DNA from: an uncultured Collinsella sp.
GTDB lineage: Bacteria; Actinomycetota; Coriobacteriia; Coriobacteriales; Coriobacteriaceae
DNA length: 11,724 nucleotides
Direction of reading: 5' to 3'
Assembly: GCA_959596495.1 (NCBI GenBank)
Contig: CAUFXK010000059.1
Span: 1-11,724 of the forward strand
This document shows positions 1-6,746 of the stretch, piece by piece; within the stretch, counting starts at the first letter, position 1, and each line of letters starts with the position of its first letter. The translations under genes and the position numbers were made by a program. The notes under the pieces are model-generated. The model saw nothing but the letters and a program-made list of their open reading frames with translations, made no database searches and had not been told where the DNA came from.

Positions 1-995
1 TGGGCGGCGGCAAGGGCGGCTCCGACTTTGACCCCAAGGGCAAGTCCAACAACGAAATCATGCACTTCTGCCAGTCCTTCATGACCGAGCTCTTTCGCCA
101 CATTGGCCCCAACACCGACGTTCCCGCCGGCGACCTGGGCGTTGGCGGCCGCGAGGTTGCCTACATGTTCGGTCAGTACAAGCGCCTGACCAACGAGTGG
201 ACCGGCGTCCTCACCGGCAAGGGTCTCTCCTTTGGCGGCTCGCTTGCCCGTACCGAGGCCACCGGCTACGGTCTGGTCTACTTTGTGGACGAGTACCTCA
301 AGAGCCGCGGCGAGTCCTTCGAGGGCAAGAACGTCGTCGTTCACGGCTCCGGTAACGTCGCTATCTACGCGGTCCAGAAGGTCGCCCAGCTCGGCGGCAA
401 GGTCCTGGCTTGCTCCGACACCCACGGCTGGGTCGAGGATCCCGACGGCATCGACTACACCGTGCTCGAGCATGTCTACAACAAGAAGCGCTCCGGCCAC
501 GACAAGGGCGTCACGCTCGCTATGTACGTTGACGAGAAGCCCAACGCCGTGTGGCACGAGGGCGACGGCCGCGGCGTGTGGCAGCTGCCCTGCGACATCG
601 CGCTGCCCTGCGCTCGCGAGAACACGCTGCTGCTCGAGGACGCCCAGGCGCTCGTCGCCAACGGCTGCAAGGTGGTCGGCGAGGGCGCGAACATGCCCAC
701 GACCATCGAGGCCACGACCTACTTCCAGGAGAACGGCGTCGCCTTTATGCCTGGTAAGGCTGCCAACGCCGGTGGCGTGCTCGTGTCCGGCCTGGAAATG
801 AGCCAGAACGCCGAGCACCTGTCCTGGACCTTCGAGGAGGTCGACGGCAAGCTCGAGCAGCTCATGCGCGGCATGTTCCACAACGTGGACGACACCGCCA
901 AGGAGTACGGCGAGGAGGGCAACTTCGTCATGGGCGCCAACATCGCCGGCTTCCTGAAGGTCGCCGACGCCATGCTCGCCCAGGGCGTCTGCTAA
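1..995 (+). CDS. gdhA: Glutamate dehydrogenase, C-terminal part (5' end outside window)
   Basis: Catalyses reversible reductive amination of 2-oxoglutarate with ammonia to glutamate, as a cytoplasmic hexamer of the roughly 445-residue bacterial type. The frame is already open at base 3, so the gene began upstream; the ATG at 60 is internal. Visible motifs are GGGKGGSDFDPKGKS, whose first Lys (codon 12-14) is the family's catalytic lysine; PAGDLGVGGRE with the catalytic Asp at 132-134; and a Rossmann motif HGSGNVA followed by CSDTHG. The Ser-Asp after the second strand resembles the NADP-type enzyme of E. coli more than the NAD-type clostridial one, so NADP preference is inferred, not shown. 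About 330 residues are present, ending in a clean TAA. Codon choice is strongly biased to GCC, GTC, AAG and AAC, which suggests high expression. A strong terminator follows 24 bases later, so it is transcribed separately from the next genes. Confidence 0.96.
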   Translation, partial: GGGKGGSDFDPKGKSNNEIMHFCQSFMTELFRHIGPNTDVPAGDLGVGGREVAYMFGQYKRLTNEWTGVLTGKGLSFGGSLARTEATGYGLVYFVDEYLKSRGESFEGKNVVVHGSGNVAIYAVQKVAQLGGKVLACSDTHGWVEDPDGIDYTVLEHVYNKKRSGHDKGVTLAMYVDEKPNAVWHEGDGRGVWQLPCDIALPCARENTLLLEDAQALVANGCKVVGEGANMPTTIEATTYFQENGVAFMPGKAANAGGVLVSGLEMSQNAEHLSWTFEEVDGKLEQLMRGMFHNVDDTAKEYGEEGNFVMGANIAGFLKVADAMLAQGVC

Positions 996-1019
996 ATCTT
1001 CGCTCGACATAGCATTGAT

Positions 1020-1053
1020 AAGGCTCCCAGCTATCCGGCTGGGAGCCTTTTTT
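1020..1053 (+). terminator. Intrinsic terminator of gdhA
   Basis: A perfect 11-bp stem (AAGGCTCCCAG at 1020-1030 with CTGGGAGCCTT at 1039-1049) encloses an 8-nt loop, and a run of six T ends at 1053. It begins 24 bases after the gdhA stop codon. This is a textbook rho-independent terminator. Confidence 0.93.
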
Positions 1054-1069
1054 ATCCCGGAGGACTCCT

Positions 1070-1144
1070 CATAACTTGCGGTGATATACGTACTGTTTTG
1101 CGTTCCAGAACGGCTAATCAGTCCGTATATCACCGCAAGTTATG
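1070..1144. repeat. Long intergenic palindrome, possible REPIN/MITE-like element
   Basis: The arms 1070-1095 and 1119-1144 are reverse complements over 26 positions with a single mismatch (T1091 against C1123); 21 outer pairs are perfect. The arm core reads TTGCGGTGATATACG. The 23-nt centre holds a second small inverted repeat, CGTTC (1101-1105) and GAACG (1108-1112) around CA. No T-run follows either arm, so it is not a normal terminator, and the gdhA terminator already lies 17 bases upstream. No clear target-site duplication is seen. It could be a non-autonomous repeat, a binding site, or part of a leader if a promoter lies upstream. Confidence 0.6.
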
Positions 1145-1190
1145 GATGGGTGGGTGGATTTTGTCCTAAAACGGTGTGCGGCCCCTCGTT

Positions 1191-1199
1191 TGGTACACT
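1191..1199 (+). promoter_or_regulatory. Candidate extended -10 promoter of the hydroxylase operon
   Basis: The sequence TGGTACACT carries an extended -10 (TG, one base, TACACT) 25 bases before the first ATG of the FAD-subunit gene. No convincing -35 hexamer sits 16-18 bases upstream; TTGTCC at 1161-1166 is 27 bases away, which is too far. Transcription from here would start near 1206 and give a very short leader that excludes the palindrome at 1070-1144. Confidence 0.3.
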
Positions 1200-1223
1200 T
1201 AAAGGTACTGGACAAGTGAAGAG

Positions 1224-2138
1224 ATGGGGGAGAACGTGCTCAAGTTCGGTACCTACGTCCGTGTTGGAAACGCGGCCGAAGCCTATGAGCTCTTGCAGAA
1301 GAACCGCAACAACAAGATTGTGGGCGGCGGCATCTGGATGCGCCTGGGTTCGCGTCGTGTGGCGACGGCGATTGACCTTTCGGCCTGCGGACTCGACAAG
1401 ATCGAGGAGACCGAGACCGAGTTTCGCATCGGTGCCATGTGTACCCTGCGCCAGCTCGAGCGCCATGCCGAGCTCAACGCGCTTGTCAATCATGTCTTTG
1501 AGTTTGCCGTCCACGATATCGTGGGCGTGCAGCTGCGCAACACCGCCACGGTGGGCGGCAGCATTTACGGTCGCTTTGGTTTCTCAGACGTGCTCTCGGC
1601 ATTTTTGGCGCTCGATTCGTACGTTGAGCTGACGGGCGCCGGCCGCGTGCCGCTCGCCGAGTTCGTGGACATGGGCTATGTGCGCGACGTGATCGAGCAC
1701 GTCATAGTCGTTAAGCATGACTACCGTGCGAGCTACGAGGCCGTGCGCAAGGCCGCGACCGACTTCCCCTCCCTAAACGTCACCGCTGCCTGGTGGGACA
1801 ACACCTGGCATGTCACCGTGGGTGCCCGCCCGCTGCGCGCGACCCTGCTGCAGGGCGAGGCGTGCGGCCTGGTGGACGAGCGGCCTTCCGAGGACGAGCT
1901 TCGCGCCCTGGCCGCGTCCGTACGCGCGCTGAGCTATGGCACTAACCTGTGGGGCTCGGCCGACTACCGCCGCCGCATCTCGGCCCCGCTGGCGATTCAG
2001 GCCGTGCGTCGTGCCGCCGGCATCGAGCTTTCGGCCGCGCTTGCCCGCGAGCTCGAGACCGTGCAAGTGCCTAAGTTTGCCACGGACGAGTATTCCTGCC
2101 GCCGCGTGCCCGGCGTCGATTCTAGCGAGGTGCGCTAA
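1224..2138 (+). CDS. Molybdenum hydroxylase (xanthine dehydrogenase family), FAD-binding subunit
   Basis: Medium subunit of a xanthine dehydrogenase-type enzyme: it holds FAD and passes electrons from the [2Fe-2S] clusters to NAD+ or another acceptor. The FAD_binding_5 fold shows its two usual glycine-rich loops, IVGGGIWMRLG (about residues 32-42) and RNTATVGGSIYGRFGFSDV (about 105-123), followed by a C-terminal CO dehydrogenase flavoprotein-type domain to residue 304. Length fits the family (260-300). Start choice is uncertain: ATG at 1224 has only a weak upstream GAAGAG, while the in-frame GTG at 1236 gives an N-terminus (LKFGTYVRVGNAAEAYELL) that aligns with E. coli XdhB from memory, with GGGGAG just before it. 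The stop overlaps the next start by one base (TAATG), so the two genes are translationally coupled partners of one complex. Architecture resembles E. coli YgfM; substrate is not deducible from this subunit. Confidence 0.88.
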   Translation: MGENVLKFGTYVRVGNAAEAYELLQKNRNNKIVGGGIWMRLGSRRVATAIDLSACGLDKIEETETEFRIGAMCTLRQLERHAELNALVNHVFEFAVHDIVGVQLRNTATVGGSIYGRFGFSDVLSAFLALDSYVELTGAGRVPLAEFVDMGYVRDVIEHVIVVKHDYRASYEAVRKAATDFPSLNVTAAWWDNTWHVTVGARPLRATLLQGEACGLVDERPSEDELRALAASVRALSYGTNLWGSADYRRRISAPLAIQAVRRAAGIELSAALARELETVQVPKFATDEYSCRRVPGVDSSEVR

Positions 2139-4969
2139 TGGCTGCCAAACTCATCGATCTTTCCTTTACGCTCAACGGCCGCAAGGTCAAGGTTCAGATT
2201 GCCCCCGACACCATGCTCTTTGCGCTGCTGTGCGAGCAGGGTTGTGCATCGGTGCGCTGTGCCTGCGAAACCACCAACTGCGGCCTGTGCACGGTGTGGC
2301 TCGATGGCGACCCGGTGCTGAGCTGCTCGGTTCCCGCCGCCCGTGTTGAGGGTCACACCATCACCACGCTTGAGGGCCTTAAGGCCGAGTCCGAGGCACT
2401 GGCTCGTGCGATGGCTGCCGAAGGCGCCGAGCAGTGCGGCTTTTGCGCCCCTGGCCTCATCATGAACGTGCTGGCGCTCGCCCGCGCCGCCAAGGAGGAC
2501 CCGAGCCTCGTCGCCACGCGCGAGGAGCTCTCGCGCCAGCTCGCCGGCAACCTCTGCCGCTGCAGCGGCTACGAGAGCCAGCTGCGCGCCATCGTGCGCT
2601 TTCTCAACGAGTCCGGCGTGCAGGTGGGCTTTGAGATGCCCGAGTTGCCGGTCAACGACACCAGTTGCGACGGCGTCGCCTACAAGCAGATTACCCACAA
2701 GCAGCCCAAGAAGGACTCGAAGGCCCTGCTCGAGGGTCGTCCGGTCTACACCGGCGATATGGTGCCCGCCGGCGCGCTCATCGTCAAACTCAAGCGCAGC
2801 CCCTATGCCCGCGCCAAGATCCGCTCCATCGACACATCGCGCGCCCTGAAAGTGCCCGGTGTCGTGGGCGTTTACACTTACGAGGACGTGCCCAAGCGCC
2901 GCTTTACCATCGCCGGTCAGAGCTATCCGCAGCCGAGTCCCTACGACCGCCTGATTCTCGAGAACCTCGTGCGCTACCAAAACGAAGAAGTGGCGATCGT
3001 CGCCGCCGAGACCGAGGAGGCCGCCGACAAGGCGCTCAAGCTCATCAAGGTCGACTACGAGGTGCTCGAGCCGCTGCTCGACTTTACCCAGGCGCTCGAT
3101 AACGACATCGTGGTCCACCCCGAGGGCGACGTGACCTTTATGTTCCCGCAAGGCGGCGACGTTGCTCGCAACCTGGTGTGCAGCGGTACCAGCGATTATG
3201 GCGACCTGGACGAGGCCTTCGCCCAGAGCGACATTGTCTTTGAGCGCACTTACACCAGCCAGGCCACGCAGACCGCGCCCATGGAGACCTTCCGCGCCTT
3301 CGCGACGACCGACGCGTTCGGGCGTATCTCGGTGACCACCTCCACGCAGGTGCCCTTCCACGTGCGCCGCATGGTCGCGCAGTCGCTCGACATTCCGCAG
3401 TCGCAGGTGCAGGTCATTAAACCGCGCATCGGCGGCGGCTTTGGCTCCAAGCAGACGGGCTGCTGCGAGATCTTCGTGGCGTTCGTGACCCAGCAGACCG
3501 GCCGTCCGAGCTATTGCTGCTACACCCGCGAGGAGACCATCACTGCGGGCAACTCGCGTCACCAGATGCAGATGACCGTTAAGCTGGGCGCCATGAACGA
3601 CGGCACCATCACGGCCATCGACCTGCATACGCTGTCCAACGCCGGTGCTTATGGCGAGCACGCTACCACGACGATCGGCCTTTCGGGCCACAAGAGCCTG
3701 CCCATCTACAACCACGTGAAGGCGAGCCGCTTTAGCTGGGACGCCGTCTACACCAATACCAACCGTGGCGGCGCGTATCGCGGCTACGGCGCCACCCAGG
3801 GCCAGTTTGCCGTGGAGAGCGCCGTCAACGAGCTCGCCGACATGCTGCACATGGACCCTGCCGACCTGCGCCTTAAGAACATCGTGCGCGAGGGCGAGGT
3901 CATGCCGCAGTACTACAACGAAAAGCTCAACGCCTGCGCGCTCGACCGCTGCCTGCTGCGCGCGATGGACATGATCGGTTGGCGCGACAAGCCGCTAGCT
4001 GTTGACCTGGGCGACCGCGTGCGCGCTCTGGGCTGTGCGCTCACCATGCAGGGCTCGGGCATCTCCAACGTGGATATCGCCGGCATCGACATGCGCCTGG
4101 AAGAGGACGGCTTTATTACGCTTTCGACCGGCGCTACCGATAACGGCATGGGTGTCGACACAATCCTGGCGCAGATTGCCGCCGAGGAGCTGGGCGTGGA
4201 GAGCTCGCTGATCGTGGTGCGTGGCGTGGACACCGACGTGTCGCCGTTCGACGCCGGCTCGTACGCGAGCTCGGGCACGTACGTGACGGGCCTTGCCGCC
4301 AAGAACGCCGCAACCGAGCTGCGTGAGAAGATCTGCGCCAAGGCCGCCCAGATGTGGGACGTGGACGCCGCCGACGTGGTCTTCGATGGCCAGTACGTGC
4401 GCCTGTCCGACGAGCGTGCCGCGCGCGAGCAGAACCGCTACCTCACACTGCGCGACTTTGCCAACCTGTGCGTCAAGAACATCGCGGGCGGCGACGCGCT
4501 CACCTCGCATGCCTCTGCCTGCCTGCCCGTTTCGCCTCCGCCGTTTATGGCCGGCATTGCCGAGGTCGAGGTCGACAAGGCCACCGGCAAGGTGACTGTG
4601 GTGGACTATGCGGCGGCTGTGGACTGCGGTACCGTGATCAACGAGGCGCTCGCGCGCGTCCAGGCCGAGGGCGGCATTGCCCAGGGTATCGGCCACGCGC
4701 TCTACGAGATCGTCGAGCATGATGACCGCGGCCGCCTGCGTACCGGCAACTTTATGAGCTACAAGCTGCCCACGCGCCTGGATATCGGCAGCATTCGCGT
4801 GGCCTTTGAGCCGAGCTACGAGCCGACGGGTCCGTTTGGCGCCAAGTCGATCGGTGAGGTCGTCATCAACACACCGCTCGCCGCTGTGGCCTCGGCCGTG
4901 GCACACGCCACCGGCCACCAGGTTCGCTCGCTGCCGATCACGCCCGAGAAGGCTCTGCTGGGGGAGTAG
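2138..4969 (+). CDS. Molybdenum hydroxylase, fused [2Fe-2S] and molybdopterin-binding subunit (XdhD-like)
   Basis: Catalytic chain of a xanthine dehydrogenase-family hydroxylase, which inserts water-derived oxygen into a purine, N-heterocycle or aldehyde. Residues 1-160 form the iron-sulfur part: plant-type cluster Cys43-x4-Cys48-x2-Cys51-x11-Cys63, then the second cluster Cys100, Cys103, Cys140, Cys142 (CGFC and CRCSGY). Residues about 195-310 are the a/b hammerhead domain (GRPVYTGDMVP). The molybdopterin domains follow, with PMETF (381-385), GGGFGSKQ (432-439), AYRGYGATQ (546-554) holding the substrate Arg548, and GAKSIGE (901-907) ending in the expected catalytic base Glu907. In many relatives FeS and Mo parts are separate; fusion at about 940 residues with a separate FAD gene matches E. 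coli XdhD/YgfM and selenium-dependent xanthine dehydrogenases. GAGGTG at 2127-2132 is the ribosome site, 5 bases before ATG. No signal peptide, so cytoplasmic. Gln439 replaces the Glu of bovine XDH (Glu802), as in E. coli XdhA. Function as purine hydroxylase is likely but unproven. Confidence 0.9.
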   Translation: MAAKLIDLSFTLNGRKVKVQIAPDTMLFALLCEQGCASVRCACETTNCGLCTVWLDGDPVLSCSVPAARVEGHTITTLEGLKAESEALARAMAAEGAEQCGFCAPGLIMNVLALARAAKEDPSLVATREELSRQLAGNLCRCSGYESQLRAIVRFLNESGVQVGFEMPELPVNDTSCDGVAYKQITHKQPKKDSKALLEGRPVYTGDMVPAGALIVKLKRSPYARAKIRSIDTSRALKVPGVVGVYTYEDVPKRRFTIAGQSYPQPSPYDRLILENLVRYQNEEVAIVAAETEEAADKALKLIKVDYEVLEPLLDFTQALDNDIVVHPEGDVTFMFPQGGDVARNLVCSGTSDYGDLDEAFAQSDIVFERTYTSQATQTAPMETFRAFATTDAFGRISVTTSTQVPFHVRRMVAQSLDIPQSQVQVIKPRIGGGFGSKQTGCCEIFVAFVTQQTGRPSYCCYTREETITAGNSRHQMQMTVKLGAMNDGTITAIDLHTLSNAGAYGEHATTTIGLSGHKSLPIYNHVKASRFSWDAVYTNTNRGGAYRGYGATQGQFAVESAVNELADMLHMDPADLRLKNIVREGEVMPQYYNEKLNACALDRCLLRAMDMIGWRDKPLAVDLGDRVRALGCALTMQGSGISNVDIAGIDMRLEEDGFITLSTGATDNGMGVDTILAQIAAEELGVESSLIVVRGVDTDVSPFDAGSYASSGTYVTGLAAKNAATELREKICAKAAQMWDVDAADVVFDGQYVRLSDERAAREQNRYLTLRDFANLCVKNIAGGDALTSHASACLPVSPPPFMAGIAEVEVDKATGKVTVVDYAAAVDCGTVINEALARVQAEGGIAQGIGHALYEIVEHDDRGRLRTGNFMSYKLPTRLDIGSIRVAFEPSYEPTGPFGAKSIGEVVINTPLAAVASAVAHATGHQVRSLPITPEKALLGE

Positions 4970-4993
4970 CGGGTCGGCGAACAAGTCGTAATT

Positions 4994-5023
4994 GGCGGGG
5001 CGGGGCAACTCGCCCCGCCTTTT
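4994..5023 (+). terminator. Intrinsic terminator of the hydroxylase operon
   Basis: A GC-only stem, GGCGGGGCG at 4994-5002 with CGCCCCGCC at 5011-5019, has an 8-nt loop and is followed by TTTT (5020-5023). It lies 25 bases after the stop codon. A register-shifted alternative (4999-5006 with 5012-5019, loop AACTC) is equally possible and reaches the same T-run. Confidence 0.85.
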
Positions 5024-5081
5024 GCACTCGTGGTGAGGTCGTGAGCCTGTAAAACGTGTGCGTGCGCTTGTCGCTCGTATC

Positions 5082-5090
5082 TGCTATCAT
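5082..5090 (+). promoter_or_regulatory. Extended -10 promoter of tRNA-Leu
   Basis: TGCTATCAT is an extended -10 element (TG, C, TATCAT) 19 bases upstream of the tRNA 5' end, which places the start point close to 5097 and leaves a short 5' trailer. TTGTCG at 5068-5073 is too close (11-base spacer) to be a normal -35, so recognition would depend on the extended -10. Confidence 0.45.
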
Positions 5091-5109
5091 TCCTAATCTG
5101 TGCGCTCAT

Positions 5110-5193
5110 GCGGGCGTGGCGGAATTGGTAGACGCGCCAGATTTAGGTTCTGGTGGGATTCCCGTGAAGGTTCGAGTCCTTTCGCCCGCACCA
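5110..5193 (+). tRNA. tRNA-Leu (anticodon UAG)
   Basis: Cloverleaf drawn by hand. The acceptor stem pairs GCGGGCG (5110-5116) with CGCCCGC (5183-5189), then discriminator A and encoded CCA (5191-5193). The D-loop has the usual TTGGTAGA. The anticodon stem CCAGA (5137-5141) pairs with TCTGG (5149-5153) around the loop TTTAGGT, giving anticodon TAG at 5144-5146, which reads CUA and other CUN codons. A long variable arm (GGGATTCCC region) marks class II, as leucine tRNAs require. The T-arm is GAAGG-TTCGAGT-CCTTT. All expected stems close. The 84-nt length fits. No attachment-site duplication is visible nearby. Confidence 0.97.
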
Positions 5194-5230
5194 ACGCACC
5201 CGCGTCGGCTTATGCCCTCGCGACACTTTG

Positions 5231-5260
5231 TTGCATAAAGGTACCAGCACCTCAGATAAG
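5231..5260 (+). promoter_or_regulatory. Weak candidate promoter of tig
   Basis: TTGCAT (5231-5236) and GATAAG (5255-5260) are separated by 18 bases and would start transcription near 5267, just ahead of the AGGAGG ribosome site. Both hexamers match the consensus poorly. No terminator is visible between the tRNA and tig, so read-through from the tRNA promoter is an alternative. Confidence 0.22.
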
Positions 5261-5284
5261 CTGGGCAGTATGAGGAGGAACGTG

Positions 5285-6583
5285 TTGAACATCACCGCTT
5301 CTGACGTCAAGGACGCCAAGCTCACCGCTACGGTCACCATCCCGGCCGCCGACGTCGACGCCGCGATCAAGAAGGCCTACAAGGAGACCGCCAAGAAGTA
5401 CCGCTTCCCGGGCTTCCGCGCCGGTAAGGCTCCCCGTCCGGTCATCGACTCTGCTCTTGGCGCCGAGGCTACCCTCGCTCAGGCCACCAACGACCTGATC
5501 GCCGCCAACGAGCCCGCCGTCCTCAACGAGCTGGACATCGTCCCCACCAAGAATGGTGACTACAAGGACCTCGACCTCGCCAAGGATCACGAGGACTACA
5601 CCTACACCGTCGAGTTCTCCCTGCGTCCCGCCGCTGAGCTCTCCTCCTTCGACGCCGTCGAGATCGAGATGCCCCCTGCGGAGGTTACCGAGTCCGAGAT
5701 CAACAACCAGGTCGAGATGCTCCTCAACTACCGCGCCACCTTCGAGGACGTCGAGGGTCGCGCCGTCGAGGCCGAGGACTACGTCACCGTCGACCTTAAG
5801 GCTGTCGAGAACGCCGACAACTTCGCTGCCGAGGGCCGCATGCTCATCGCCGGTAGCGACAGCAACCCCAAGGAGTTCAACGAGGCCCTGATCGGCGCCA
5901 ACGTTGACGACGTCAAGACCGTCACCTGGACCGACGAGGTCGAGGAGGGCGAGGAGGCCGAGACCCACACCGTCGAGGTCACCGTCAAGGGCATCAAGGT
6001 CCGCAACACCCCCGAGCTCACCGACGAGCTCGTCAAGTCCGACTTTGGCTTCGACAGCATCGACGCCATGCGCGACGCCATCAAGATCGAGATCGAGCAG
6101 GACAAGGCTTCTCGCCTCCCGGCCGAGAAGGAGAACCGTTGCGTCTCCGCTCTCGCCGAGCGCCTGCAGCTCGAGGAGATGGACGCCGACTACGAGCAGT
6201 CCGTCTTTGAGGAGCTTGGCCAGAACTTCCTGTCCAACCTCGCTGCCCGCGGCATGACGCTGGACACCTGGCTGCCCGCTTCCGGCCTGACCATGGAGCA
6301 GTTCATCGGCGACCTGCACAAGCAGGCCAACGACGTTGCCCGTGAGTCCCTGGCTCTCGACGCCCTTGCCCGCGAGCTCAAGATCGAGGTCACCGAGGAC
6401 GACATCAACGCCGAGTTCGAGAAGGCCGGCGTCAAGGACGTCGAGGCTTCCAAGGCCGAGTTCATCGCCGATGGCCGCATGCCTGCCGTCCGTGAGTCCA
6501 TCCGTCGCTCCAAGGCCGTCGACCACCTGGTCGAGAACGCCAAGGTGACCGAGGTCGACGAGACCGCCAAGGACGCCGAGTAA
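5285..6583 (+). CDS. tig: Trigger factor, ribosome-associated chaperone
   Basis: Binds near the ribosome exit tunnel and holds nascent chains as they emerge. The N-terminal domain (residues 1 to about 115) carries the ribosome-binding signature PGFRAGKAPRPVI (about 42-54). A peptidyl-prolyl isomerase (FKBP-like) domain follows at about 160-240 (EDYVTVDLKAV to EVTVKGIKV), then the helical C-terminal chaperone arms to residue 432, the normal family length. The start is a rare one: AGGAGG at 5273-5278 is 6 bases before TTG 5285 and only 3 before the in-frame GTG 5282, so TTG is chosen. ATG 5270 precedes the ribosome site and is rejected. The protein is very acidic and uses a narrow codon set (GAG, GTC, GCC, AAG), the mark of high expression. 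The FKBP part looks degenerate compared with E. coli. It sits directly upstream of clpP-clpX, the classical neighbourhood. Confidence 0.95.
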   Translation: MNITASDVKDAKLTATVTIPAADVDAAIKKAYKETAKKYRFPGFRAGKAPRPVIDSALGAEATLAQATNDLIAANEPAVLNELDIVPTKNGDYKDLDLAKDHEDYTYTVEFSLRPAAELSSFDAVEIEMPPAEVTESEINNQVEMLLNYRATFEDVEGRAVEAEDYVTVDLKAVENADNFAAEGRMLIAGSDSNPKEFNEALIGANVDDVKTVTWTDEVEEGEEAETHTVEVTVKGIKVRNTPELTDELVKSDFGFDSIDAMRDAIKIEIEQDKASRLPAEKENRCVSALAERLQLEEMDADYEQSVFEELGQNFLSNLAARGMTLDTWLPASGLTMEQFIGDLHKQANDVARESLALDALARELKIEVTEDDINAEFEKAGVKDVEASKAEFIADGRMPAVRESIRRSKAVDHLVENAKVTEVDETAKDAE

Positions 6584-6640
6584 TTCTCGCCACCTTGCCC
6601 GCGAGCGCATGCCTGCGCCCGTGATGGGGTAAAGTTATAC

Positions 6641-6654
6641 ACCGGTTATCCGGT
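6641..6654. repeat. Small inverted repeat upstream of clpP
   Basis: ACCGG-TTAT-CCGGT is a perfect 5-bp inverted repeat with a 4-base spacer, directly after GTTATAC, which could be a -10-like sequence (TATACA at 6636-6641). The placement would suit a repressor or activator site, but it matches neither the CIRCE element nor the CtsR repeat that I know, so its role is unassigned. Confidence 0.25.
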
Positions 6655-6659
6655 TGCTT

Positions 6660-6703
6660 CGTACGGTGCCAGCCAATGCATAGCATGCGGGCACCGTACG
6701 TTT
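6660..6703 (+). terminator. Hairpin between tig and clpP, probable weak terminator or attenuator
   Basis: A perfect 11-bp stem (CGTACGGTGCC at 6660-6670 with GGCACCGTACG at 6690-6700) has a 19-nt loop that contains a smaller hairpin, GCAT (6678-6681) and ATGC (6685-6688). Only three T follow (TTTATCT), so termination would be incomplete. If clpP is driven by a promoter near 6636, this hairpin would lie in its leader; if not, it reduces read-through from tig. Confidence 0.5.
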
Positions 6704-6746
6704 ATCTAGAACCAATTTGGTCCGTAAGAGAGAAATGGAGATGCGT

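Noticed and set aside
1159..1215. Inverted repeat TTGTCC (1161-1166) and GGACAA (1210-1215) flanking the candidate promoter of the hydroxylase operon
   Set aside because: The arms are only six bases and 43 bases apart; such a match is expected by chance in this length.
1081..1632. 183-codon plus-strand open frame starting inside the palindrome
   Set aside because: Most of it is the out-of-frame reading of the FAD-subunit gene, Arg/Ser/Pro-rich, and its start lies in the left arm of the palindrome.
2135..3850. 571-codon minus-strand open frame opposite the FeS-Mo subunit, with similar ones opposite tig (5252-6610) and clpX (7333-8784)
   Set aside because: All have the same Val/Leu/Gly/Asp-rich shadow composition, no ribosome site was identified for them, and they coincide exactly with strongly supported plus-strand genes. 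They arise from third-position GC bias.
5110..5193. tRNA-Leu as an integration site for a mobile element
   Set aside because: No repeat of the tRNA 3' end, integrase or phage gene is visible in the window.
5056..5238. 60-codon plus-strand open frame across the tRNA region
   Set aside because: It runs through the complete tRNA-Leu gene and its promoter; no ribosome site supports it.
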